Shown: piece by piece, positions 1-5,279 of the stretch | Position numbering within the stretch: the first letter of the stretch is position 1 | Layout: each line of letters begins with the position of its first letter | DNA from: Gammaproteobacteria bacterium | GTDB taxonomy: Bacteria > Pseudomonadota > Gammaproteobacteria > UBA9214 | Assembly: GCA_029859555.1 (NCBI GenBank) | Contig: JAOUCV010000157.1 | Span: 1 to 5,743, forward strand | Length of the DNA stretch: 5,743 nucleotides | Direction: 5' to 3' | Position numbers and translations under genes: made by a program | The notes under the pieces: model-generated | The model's database searches: none | What the model saw: the letters and a program-made list of their open reading frames with translations, nothing else | What the model was told of the DNA's origin: nothing

Positions 1-112
1 ATGGCTCAATCAGGATCGAGTAAATCAAATCGAGGACCATTTAAAAAATAATCGTGATAAATTAATTTCTTTGAAAGCAGAGATATACAACAGGCATAAT
101 GAACAAGAATAA
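1..112 (+). CDS. C-terminal tail of an unidentified coiled-coil protein (5' end outside window)
   Basis: Reading from base 2, 36 codons stay open to a TAA at 110-112, so only the end of this gene is in the window. The tail is very polar and helical (starts WLNQDRVNQIEDHL, ends NRHNEQE). Its hydrophobic positions fall on an exact heptad pattern, V7, I10, L14, N17, L21, L24, I28 of the fragment, with Asn at one core position. That a/d spacing is the signature of a dimeric or trimeric coiled coil and is the main reason to believe the frame is coding. A C-terminal coiled coil of this kind is seen in MerR-type regulators, SlyX-like proteins and others, but I cannot assign a family. The codons are more AT-rich than those of the genes to the right. 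The gene converges on metY, with 148 nt between the two stop codons. An alternative frame starting at base 1 (stop at 49-51) is low-complexity and less convincing. Confidence 0.5.
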   Translation, partial: WLNQDRVNQIEDHLKNNRDKLISLKAEIYNRHNEQE

Positions 113-117
113 ATGCT

Positions 118-252
118 GTCAGAGTACATTTATGACTGATATAGATTTAGTCATTTCCTCCGTAATAACATTGCATGTCGATCGCCATTGCGGCATCCAT
201 TTTCACAAAACAAAGTACGCTTTACCCTGCCGGCGAATCAATCGAGTCTGAC
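118..252. repeat. Intergenic segment bounded by imperfect inverted GTCAGAsT ends, possible mobile-element relic
   Basis: The spacer between the convergent left-edge gene and metY has GTCAGAGT on the plus strand at 118-125 and GTCAGACT on the minus strand at 252-245, so seven of eight bases match as an inverted pair enclosing 135 nt. The left copy continues as GTCAGAGTACATTT and the right copy reads GGGTCAGACTCGATTGATT. Words of the GGGTCAGA type are, as I remember, scattered in gammaproteobacterial genomes around IS200-like REP-associated transposases; this is recollection and not a search result. No transposase reading frame lies inside. The segment also holds a hairpin at 132-154. The similarity between the two ends does not extend clearly beyond the 8-mer, so chance is a real alternative. 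Confidence 0.25.
132..154. repeat. Hairpin between convergent genes
   Basis: ATGACTGA at 132-139 pairs with TTAGTCAT at 147-154 (eight pairs, one of them G-U) around a 7-nt loop. It sits 20 nt after the stop of the plus-strand tail gene and about 107 nt after the metY stop on the other strand. It is AT-rich and is followed by TTTCCTCC on the plus strand, not by a run of T, so it is at best a weak terminator for the left-edge gene. Confidence 0.3.
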
Positions 253-261
253 CCATTGATT
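236..261. repeat. Inverted repeat reaching into the metY stop codon
   Basis: AATCAAT at 236-242 and ATTGATT at 255-261 form a perfect 7-bp inverted repeat around a 12-nt loop, with the last base inside the metY TAA. Transcribed from metY it would form an AU-rich stem with no following U-run (the next bases are CGCCGGCAGGG), so it is not a standard intrinsic terminator. It may be part of the possible element end at 245-252. Confidence 0.3.
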
Positions 262-1535
262 TAGACGACATGGTCGAGCGCCTGACTGACGTCTTCAATA
301 ATGTCATCGATATTTTCGATACCGACAGATATTCGCACCAGGTCGGCACTGACACCGGCAGTCTCCAGCTCGGTCTCGTTCAGTTGTCTGTGAGTGGTAG
401 AGGCCGGATGACAGGCCAGTGACTTGGCATCGCCAATATTCACCAGGCGCAATATCATCTGCAGTGCATCTATAAACTGCCCACCTGCCTCGATACCACC
501 CTTGATACCAAAACTCAAAATACCCGAGGCCTTGCCAGCGGTAATCTTCTGGCATGCCTGGTAGTAAGGACTGTCCGGCAAGGCCGCATAGTTAACCCAA
601 CTGATCTTGTCATGATTACTGAGGAAGGCGGCAAGCTTTTCAGCATTTTCACAATGCCGCTCCATCCTGACACCCAGCGTCTCCAGGCCCTGCAGTATCA
701 GAAATGCATTCATTGGAGAGAGTGCGGCGCCGGTATTTCTGAGCGGCACCACCCGGCAACGCCCGATATAGGCCGCCGGCCCGAGCGCCTCCGTATAGAC
801 AACCCCGTGATAAGAAGGATCAGGCTCGTTCAGCATGGGAAATCTTTGCTTGTTTGCCACCCAGTCGAAGGTACCGGAGTCGATAATCATGCCGCCGATC
901 GAATTACCGTGACCACCGATATATTTCGTCAGGGAATGAATCACGATATCTGCACCCAGTTCAAACGGGCGACACAGATAAGGGGTCGCAACAGTATTAT
1001 CCACCATCAGAGGAATGCCATGCCGCCCGGCTATTTCCGCCAGCCTGACAATATCAACAATATTGCCGGCAGGGTTACCAATAGATTCGCAAAACAGCGC
1101 CCTGGTGTTTTCATCAATAGCCTGCTCGAAACCGTCGAAGTCTTCCGCTGAAACCATGCGGGCTTCAATGCCCTGCCGCGGCAGGGTATGTGCAAACAGA
1201 TTATAGGTGCCACCATACAACTGGCTGGTGCTGACAATATTCGATCCGACATCACAAACACACTGTATCGCATAGGTTATCGCGGCCATTCCCGAGGCCA
1301 CCGCCAGTCCGGCAATCCCGCCTTCCATTGCCGCCAACCGCTCCTCAAGCACAGCGGTGGTGGGATTCATTATCCGTGTGTAGATATTCCCCTGGACTTT
1401 CAGGTCAAACAGATCTGCACCATGCTGGGTATTATCGAAGGTATAGGAGGTCGTTTGATAAATGGGCACAGCAGCTGCTTTCGTTGTTGCTTCTGACTCA
1501 TAGCCGCAATGCAGGGCCAGGGATTCAAGTTTCAT
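261..1535 (-). CDS. metY: O-acetylhomoserine sulfhydrylase (O-acetylhomoserine aminocarboxypropyltransferase)
   Basis: This is a cytoplasmic PLP enzyme of the Cys/Met metabolism family that makes homocysteine from O-acetylhomoserine and sulfide, the direct sulfhydrylation route to methionine. The 424-residue length fits MetY (about 425-435) better than MetZ or MetB (about 380-400). The middle insert around residues 229-250 (NKQRFPMLNEPDPSYHG) is the extra region typical of MetY. Visible active-site elements are Y52 and R54 in YTRIMNPT, S81-G82-M83 for the cofactor phosphate, D179 in MVDNT, the Schiff-base lysine K204 in HSLTKYIGGHG, and the C-terminal SLACHPASTTH (residues 382-392) with R401 for substrate carboxylate binding. 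The N-terminal LALHCGY is standard for the family and supports the start at 1535, which has GAGGAG at 1546-1541, 5 nt upstream. It is monocistronic in this window. Paralogues acting on O-succinylhomoserine are the main alternative, and I think them unlikely. Confidence 0.93.
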   Translation of the reverse strand: MKLESLALHCGYESEATTKAAAVPIYQTTSYTFDNTQHGADLFDLKVQGNIYTRIMNPTTAVLEERLAAMEGGIAGLAVASGMAAITYAIQCVCDVGSNIVSTSQLYGGTYNLFAHTLPRQGIEARMVSAEDFDGFEQAIDENTRALFCESIGNPAGNIVDIVRLAEIAGRHGIPLMVDNTVATPYLCRPFELGADIVIHSLTKYIGGHGNSIGGMIIDSGTFDWVANKQRFPMLNEPDPSYHGVVYTEALGPAAYIGRCRVVPLRNTGAALSPMNAFLILQGLETLGVRMERHCENAEKLAAFLSNHDKISWVNYAALPDSPYYQACQKITAGKASGILSFGIKGGIEAGGQFIDALQMILRLVNIGDAKSLACHPASTTHRQLNETELETAGVSADLVRISVGIENIDDIIEDVSQALDHVV

Positions 1536-1540
1536 ATTTA

Positions 1541-1546
1541 CTCCTC
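1541..1546 (-). promoter_or_regulatory. Strong ribosome binding site of metY
   Basis: The minus strand reads GTGAGGAGTAAATATG. GAGGAG lies 5 nt before the ATG at 1535 and is the best Shine-Dalgarno match seen at any start in the window. It fixes the metY start. Confidence 0.75.
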
Positions 1547-1652
1547 ACGAAATGGAAAGACCGCGTTTATTGGTTTTCGCAAACAACGGGTGTCAGAGCC
1601 TATTATTCCTGTGATTACAGCAGCGCTTGATCGACTCGTGTAATTGCTTATT

Positions 1653-1680
1653 AATATACATTATTTCACATGCTTGTTAC
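1653..1680 (-). promoter_or_regulatory. Candidate sigma-70 promoter for metY
   Basis: On the minus strand GTAACA (1680-1675, four of six matches to TTGACA) is separated by 16 nt from TATATT (1658-1653, five of six matches to TATAAT). Transcription would start near 1646 and give a 5' leader of roughly 110 nt. I looked in that leader for a SAM-responsive riboswitch fold and for MetJ-type AGACGTCT repeats and recognised neither; the only small stem is CTGT/ACAG at 1609-1620. The 252-nt gap upstream of metY also makes a promoter here likely. The exact hexamers are uncertain in such AT-rich DNA. Confidence 0.4.
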
Positions 1681-1724
1681 TCTTTTTTACTGACTTAAGC
1701 AACTGCCACACAGCTTGTTAACAA
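1672..1724. repeat. Palindrome and direct repeat upstream of metY, possible operator
   Basis: TTGTTAACAA at 1715-1724 is a perfect 10-bp palindrome. The word GCTTGTTA occurs at 1713-1720, overlapping that palindrome, and again at 1672-1679, 41 bp away (about four helical turns, same DNA face). The second copy overlaps the proposed -35 hexamer of metY. This arrangement would suit a regulator bound at two sites, but the half-sites are AT-rich and short. No regulator gene is in the window to pair it with. Confidence 0.3.
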
Positions 1725-1787
1725 ATACCGCATAGCAATCAGCTAGCTTCCCTGCCTGGCAGACAGTCTCAGAAACGTTTTATTTAA

Positions 1788-2288
1788 CTAGAATTGCGCT
1801 TCCTGAATCAGCACCTTTGTTCCGGCAGGAACAACATCAAATAAACGGATCACCTCTGCATTTCTCATTTTGATGCAACCGTGCGAAGACGGTATGCCCA
1901 TCTCGTCTGTATCGGGGCAGCCGTGTATATAGATGTAACGACGCATTGAATCTCGCTCACCCAGTCGATTCTTTCCCGATTCAAGTCCGCTCAGCCAGAG
2001 GATACGGGTTAGCATCCAGTCCCGCCCGGGGTGTTGCTCCCTTAAAGCCGGCGTATAGATCTCCCCGGTTTGCCGGCGTCCTGTAAAGACTGCATTTTCA
2101 GGAGCGCCATCACCTATCTTTGCGCGAATTTTGTGCCAGCCCCGTGGCGTACATTCACTGTGCATGATTTCACCGGGGCCATTGCTGGCGGTGGCAATTG
2201 CGACGTCCATGATTATCCTGTCGGATTCGAGCAGTTGCAGGCGCTGTGCGTCGATGCTTACTTTGATCTGGTAGGGGTTTGGCTGCAT
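1788..2288 (-). CDS. Short L,D-transpeptidase (YkuD/ErfK domain) without signal peptide
   Basis: This 166-residue protein is almost entirely one YkuD catalytic domain. The family uses an active-site Cys to form or exchange peptide bonds at meso-diaminopimelate of peptidoglycan stems, or to attach proteins to peptidoglycan. The diagnostic segment is complete: H122-G123 in YIYIHGC, then S135-H136-G137-C138 in PSSHGCIKMRN, with C138 the expected nucleophile and R142 conserved after it. The N-terminus (IKVSIDAQRLQLLE) begins the domain directly. No signal peptide, lipobox or transmembrane helix is present, and none is hidden upstream, because an in-frame TGA lies six codons before the ATG. LysM or other wall-binding domains are also absent. 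Short signal-less YkuD proteins are known in Proteobacteria; where they act is not evident from sequence. No Shine-Dalgarno precedes the start, but a TATAAT does (see the promoter entry). The gene ends with TAG and has no obvious terminator after it. The enzymatic family is sure; the physiological substrate is not. Confidence 0.88.
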   Translation of the reverse strand: MQPNPYQIKVSIDAQRLQLLESDRIIMDVAIATASNGPGEIMHSECTPRGWHKIRAKIGDGAPENAVFTGRRQTGEIYTPALREQHPGRDWMLTRILWLSGLESGKNRLGERDSMRRYIYIHGCPDTDEMGIPSSHGCIKMRNAEVIRLFDVVPAGTKVLIQEAQF

Positions 2289-2294
2289 GGTGTG

Positions 2295-2323
2295 ATTATA
2301 GAGTCAGGTCTGGTTGATATAAA
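2295..2323 (-). promoter_or_regulatory. Promoter of the L,D-transpeptidase gene, probably giving a leaderless mRNA
   Basis: On the minus strand TTTATA (2323-2318, four of six to TTGACA), a 17-nt spacer and a perfect TATAAT (2300-2295) end just 6 nt before the ATG at 2288-2286. The usual start point seven bases past the -10 box falls at or next to the A of the ATG. No Shine-Dalgarno sequence is present in the intervening CACACC. Together these suggest a leaderless transcript. The alternative is that translation depends on read-through mRNA from the upstream operon. Confidence 0.5.
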
Positions 2324-2354
2324 CTCATGAATGTTTAACTACTCGTTGCTCCCC

Positions 2355-2390
2355 TCTCCCGCAGGGTTGGGAGATTTCTTTCTGTATTTT
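2355..2390 (+). terminator. Weak terminator-like hairpin, oriented against the sdh operon
   Basis: TCTCCC at 2355-2360 pairs with GGGAGA at 2369-2374 around an 8-nt loop. It is followed on the plus strand by TTTCTTTCTGTATTTT (2375-2390), ending on the stop codon of the solute-binding protein gene. As a terminator it would act on plus-strand (antisense) RNA entering the operon. On the minus strand the hairpin sits 15 nt after the operon's last stop but is followed by GGGGAGCAACG, so it lacks a U-run and may only protect or slow the operon's 3' end. Confidence 0.3.
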
Positions 2391-3889
2391 CAAGGAATTC
2401 TGATAGTCGTGACCAGACCATCATAGTTACCGTCGCTTGCCAGCTGGTAACCGCTGATATCATTGCGGGCAGCGAAGACGTGGTCCTCATACCAGAGAGG
2501 AATGTAGGGCAACAGCTGCAGCAGCCTGGATTGAATGTCACGATAGGCAACTGCCTGTGCTGCCAGTGAGGCGCCCTGCTCTGCAGCAGCTACCAGATTA
2601 TCGATACGGGCATCATGCAAACGCCCCCTGTTTGCGCCTTCCGGCGGTAACGACTTGCTGTGAAAGGCGTAACGAAAAATATCCGGCGTTTTAATACCAA
2701 CCCAGGAGAGGCTGTACATCTGAAAGCGCCCGGCCTTGATATCGCCGTAAAAGGTACCCCAGTCATAGCTTTGCAGTGCCATTTCTATCCCGGCTTCGCG
2801 TAATTGCTGCTGGATAATGGTCGCGATACGGATACGCAGCGGGTCGGTGGATGTCTTGTAACCCAGTTTCAGCGGCTCTGCCTCACTGTACCCTGCCTCT
2901 GCCAGCAACTGGCGCGCACGCACAGGATCATAAGGCAATGGCTCGAGTGCTTTATGACCCGCCCAGTGTTCGGGTGGCAATAATGCTGCTGCTGGTCTGG
3001 CGGCATCCCCGAAGATATGATGCACGATCGCATCCCGGTCAATGGCATGGGCAATCGCCTGTCGTACCTGCAAGTTAGCTGTCACCGGATCAGCAAGGTT
3101 GAAGCCGATATAGGAAAAATTACTGCCGGGACCGAAGGTCACCTTGAGATCTGCTTTACCTGACAGGTAGCCGAGTAATTCGGAAGGCAGATCATTTTGC
3201 AGGATATCAACCTCACCGCGCAGCAGTTTTAAAACCCGCACAGTCGGATCCGCTATCCTGATCATCTCGAAGATTTGACCGTCTGCGAGTCGTTTCAGGG
3301 TCAGCCTGCCCGGCTCAGGCCATTCAGCAAGATGGAACGGACCACTACCGACGGGTTTCTCGTGGAAAGGATAATTGGTATCAATCCCGGCGGCAGGCAA
3401 AATACCAATGGCGAGGTAACCGGGGAATAACGGGTCCGGTCGATGCAGATGAAAATCCAGCGTATTGCTGTCCTCAACAGTAATGTACTCGATCAGCTTC
3501 AGGGTGCCGGCATGAGGTGAGCCGCTCTCCGGTGCCAGTATTGACCGGTAGGTTGCTGCCACATCAGCAGCCTCCAGGGTACTGCCGTCATGAAAATCTG
3601 CGCGCCCCGCTTTTAGACGAAAGCGATAGCGCAACGGTGTGATTTGCTGCCAGTTTGCCAATGCCGGCAACGGACGAAACTGCTCGTCGAAATCAACGAG
3701 GCGTTGATACAGCAAGCGGTTTATACGAGCCGAAGTGGCATCGGTAGCGTAACGCGGATCAAGGTTGGCTGGCGCACTGGCAAGTCCAAAACGGATAACG
3801 TCGTCGCGTGGTTCACTGCACCCGGCAAGCCCGGACAGCAGCAACAGGCAACAACATGCAGGAATAAAAATACCCTGCAGGTATCTCAT
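2390..3889 (-). CDS. ABC transporter solute-binding lipoprotein, family 5 (peptide/nickel-type, DppA/OppA-like)
   Basis: The 499-residue protein starts with a lipoprotein signal: one Arg, a hydrophobic stretch with three adjacent cysteines (C12-C14), and the lipobox L21-A22-G23-C24. Ser at +2 predicts outer-membrane sorting, where most solute-binding lipoproteins with known transporters would be expected on the inner membrane or free in the periplasm. The mature part is a full SBP_bac_5 domain: YRFRLKAGRADFHDGSTLEAADV (residues 88-110, the family signature region), GSGPF (181-185), ADPTVRVLKLLRGEVDI (213-229), VRQAIAHAIDRDAI (275-288) and a C-terminal YIPLWYED. Family members bind di- and oligopeptides, nickel chelates, haem or murein peptides; the ligand cannot be read here. 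The ATG overlaps the ygfX stop as ATGA (4 nt), so it is translationally coupled to the sdh operon. No permease or ATPase genes are in the window, so its partner must be encoded elsewhere or it acts alone. Confidence 0.88.
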   Translation of the reverse strand: MRYLQGIFIPACCCLLLLSGLAGCSEPRDDVIRFGLASAPANLDPRYATDATSARINRLLYQRLVDFDEQFRPLPALANWQQITPLRYRFRLKAGRADFHDGSTLEAADVAATYRSILAPESGSPHAGTLKLIEYITVEDSNTLDFHLHRPDPLFPGYLAIGILPAAGIDTNYPFHEKPVGSGPFHLAEWPEPGRLTLKRLADGQIFEMIRIADPTVRVLKLLRGEVDILQNDLPSELLGYLSGKADLKVTFGPGSNFSYIGFNLADPVTANLQVRQAIAHAIDRDAIVHHIFGDAARPAAALLPPEHWAGHKALEPLPYDPVRARQLLAEAGYSEAEPLKLGYKTSTDPLRIRIATIIQQQLREAGIEMALQSYDWGTFYGDIKAGRFQMYSLSWVGIKTPDIFRYAFHSKSLPPEGANRGRLHDARIDNLVAAAEQGASLAAQAVAYRDIQSRLLQLLPYIPLWYEDHVFAARNDISGYQLASDGNYDGLVTTIRIP

Positions 3890-4341
3890 GGTTTATTTAT
3901 TTCCAGTTGCAAGCGTACGCGCAGCTTCCGAAATGTTTCACGATCAACCATATCAGGTAACAACACCAACGAGTCCTTGCCAGAACCTGTCTTGTTAAAA
4001 TAAAGAATCACCAGCCAGGGCATGAGAAAGACCTGGTCACAGAGCACTTTCTGCAGTTGACTGCCTGAGCGAAGACCCAGCAGGCAGTGCTTTTCATCTC
4101 CCCAGTGTAATAGTTGCACTGCATCCTGATGCAGCAGCAACACCCGCGAACGCCAGCTACTTATAAAGCCGCCAGGCAGCAATATGAGAATAGCAAGATT
4201 CAACCAGCCGGGTAGTTGCAAAAAGGGCAATAACAACAGCGGCAAGCCATAAGCCATGATAACCCAGTAGCCCAGCATACGGGATGGCGAGATCTCAAGG
4301 CGTAGCGGTGTTGCGTATTTCCTGGACAATGTGCGCGACAT
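3886..4341 (-). CDS. ygfX: YgfX family inner-membrane protein (also called CptA), partner gene of sdhE
   Basis: A 151-residue protein with two closely spaced hydrophobic helices (about residues 23-41 and 45-62) and then a cytoplasmic domain, the architecture of YgfX (135 residues in E. coli). N-terminal PLRLEISPSR and C-terminal LLPDMVDRETFRKLRVRLQ match the family's conserved ends, as far as I recall them. Position directly after sdhE is the strongest support. The E. coli protein was described as a membrane toxin acting on MreB and FtsZ with SdhE (CptB) as antitoxin; later work on SdhE as an FAD-attachment factor makes the toxin reading debatable, and YgfX may instead interact with SdhE at the membrane. 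The start at 4341 overlaps sdhE by 47 nt; AAGG abuts this ATG, too close for a normal ribosome binding site, so coupled translation is likely. A start further in (M22 at 4278) would lose the conserved PLRLEISPSR stretch. Confidence 0.8.
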   Translation of the reverse strand: MSRTLSRKYATPLRLEISPSRMLGYWVIMAYGLPLLLLPFLQLPGWLNLAILILLPGGFISSWRSRVLLLHQDAVQLLHWGDEKHCLLGLRSGSQLQKVLCDQVFLMPWLVILYFNKTGSGKDSLVLLPDMVDRETFRKLRVRLQLEINKP

Positions 4342-4567
4342 CCTTGTCTGCGGGGGCCATACGGCCCATTAATAGTTCAAGTAAAACGTCATCCGGATAA
4401 TCCAGCAGCCGGGTAAAGGTTTGCTGTTGCAGGCTGTCAAGATTGCTGTAGCGTTGCAGCAGAAAGCAGTTCAACAGTTCATCCAGCTCGCGCATGCCGC
4501 GACGGCATTGCCAGGCAAGCCGGTTATGTATATTGCGATCTGCATCTGTGATTTCCGGATCACTCAT
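4295..4567 (-). CDS. sdhE: Succinate dehydrogenase assembly factor SdhE (FAD assembly factor, SdhAF2/Sdh5 family)
   Basis: This 90-residue cytoplasmic protein helps attach FAD covalently to SdhA (and FrdA where present). It carries the hallmark RGxxE motif as R23-G24-M25-R26-E27 in CRRGMRELD, preceded by the conserved W19. After it come FTRLLDYPDD (residues 51-60) and LLELLMGR (62-69), corresponding to the rest of the five-helix fold. Length matches the E. coli protein (88 residues). The ATG at 4567 shares its first base with the sdhB stop (TGATG), and no Shine-Dalgarno is visible before it, so ribosomes finishing sdhB probably re-initiate here. This would tie the amount of the assembly factor to the amount of complex II. 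In E. coli the gene is remote from sdhCDAB; here it sits directly behind its client operon. Confidence 0.95.
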   Translation of the reverse strand: MSDPEITDADRNIHNRLAWQCRRGMRELDELLNCFLLQRYSNLDSLQQQTFTRLLDYPDDVLLELLMGRMAPADKDVAHIVQEIRNTATP

Positions 4568-5268
4568 CAGACGGATCGTTTTACCATCAGTTCCTTGATG
4601 CGGCCTATAGCGCGTGTCGGGTTCAGTCCTTTCGGACAGACTTCCACGCAGTTCATAATGGTATGGCAGCGGAACAGCTTGAACGGTCCATCCAGACCGG
4701 CAAGTCGCTCATCGGTTGCCTGGTCCCGACTGTCTGCCAGAAAGCGCCAGGACTGCAACAAGGCTGCCGGGCCAAGAAACTTGTCGGGATTCCACCAGAA
4801 TGACGGACAGGAGGTTGAGCAACAGCCACACAGGATACATTCATACAGGCCGTCGAGCTTCTCCCTGTCCCCGGGTGATTGCAGGTGTTCGACCCCGGGT
4901 TCCGGATCATTGGTGATCAGGTAGGGTTTTACAGCGCGGTACTGATGGTAAAACTGCTCCATATCAACAATCAGATCACGAATTACCGGTAATCCCGGCA
5001 TCGGGTTGATGACGATGGGCGATTTCAGGCTAAACAGCGGTGTGATACAGGCAAGCTGGTTGGTGCCGTTTACATTCATGCCATCAGAACCACACACACC
5101 CTCCCCGCAGGAGCGCCGGAAACTCAAGGTCTCGTCCTGTACCTTCAGCTTCAGTAGCGCATCCAGTAACATCGTATCCCTGTCGAGCTCATCATCAGAC
5201 AACTCATAGTCCTGCATGCAGGGTTTCTTGTCAGTATCCGGATTAAAGCGATAGATAGAAAATTTCAT
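4567..5268 (-). CDS. sdhB: Succinate dehydrogenase iron-sulfur subunit
   Basis: Complete 233-residue SdhB, which passes electrons from the FAD of SdhA to the quinone site of membrane complex II. The N-terminal ferredoxin domain holds the [2Fe-2S] ligands C54, C59 and C74, with D62 in CGSDG at the remaining position, as in E. coli. The C-terminal domain supplies the [4Fe-4S] ligands C144, C147, C150 and C211, and the [3Fe-4S] ligands C154, C201 and C207. PSFWWN (155-160) and H202 line the expected quinone pocket, W159 being the counterpart of E. coli W164. Sequence identity with the enterobacterial protein is high by eye through LDGLYECILC and CPKGLNPTRAIG. The start lies 11 nt after the sdhA stop; no clear Shine-Dalgarno is present, so coupling to sdhA is likely. 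All cluster ligands are intact. Confidence 0.97.
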   Translation of the reverse strand: MKFSIYRFNPDTDKKPCMQDYELSDDELDRDTMLLDALLKLKVQDETLSFRRSCGEGVCGSDGMNVNGTNQLACITPLFSLKSPIVINPMPGLPVIRDLIVDMEQFYHQYRAVKPYLITNDPEPGVEHLQSPGDREKLDGLYECILCGCCSTSCPSFWWNPDKFLGPAALLQSWRFLADSRDQATDERLAGLDGPFKLFRCHTIMNCVEVCPKGLNPTRAIGRIKELMVKRSV

Positions 5269-5279
5269 GGCGTTCGCTA

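Noticed and set aside
121..154. Minus-strand mini-ORF of 11 codons behind a GGAGG at 161-157.
   Set aside because: The Shine-Dalgarno is only 2 nt from the ATG, the peptide has no recognisable features and most of the ORF coincides with the hairpin at 132-154; chance is the simpler explanation.
612..1151. Long plus-strand open frame opposite metY.
   Set aside because: It lies wholly antisense to a well-conserved PLP enzyme, and its translation resembles no known protein; it is a shadow of metY codon usage.
1536..1650. Possible SAM-responsive riboswitch in the metY leader.
   Set aside because: The leader has the right position and length, but I could not find the conserved core of any SAM riboswitch class or a sizeable stem; only a 4-bp stem at 1609-1620 is visible.
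1751..1767. GC-rich inverted stretch CTGCCTGGCAG after the L,D-transpeptidase stop, considered as a terminator.
   Set aside because: The stem is only 4-5 bp with a minimal loop and no U-run follows on the minus strand.
2296..2328. Minus-strand mini-ORF of ten codons plus stop (ATG at 2328) just upstream of the L,D-transpeptidase, a possible leader peptide.
   Set aside because: It has no ribosome binding site, and its stop overlaps the TATAAT box, so it would not be on the transcript made from that promoter.
3886..4567. sdhE-ygfX as a toxin-antitoxin module (CptB-CptA).
   Set aside because: The RGxxE motif and the place behind sdhB support a complex II assembly role; the toxin-antitoxin interpretation rests on overexpression work in E. 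coli, and nothing in this sequence favours it.
4421..4924. Plus-strand open frame of 167 codons opposite sdhE and sdhB.
   Set aside because: It is antisense to two certain genes, spans their junction and has low-complexity Ser/Arg-rich composition.
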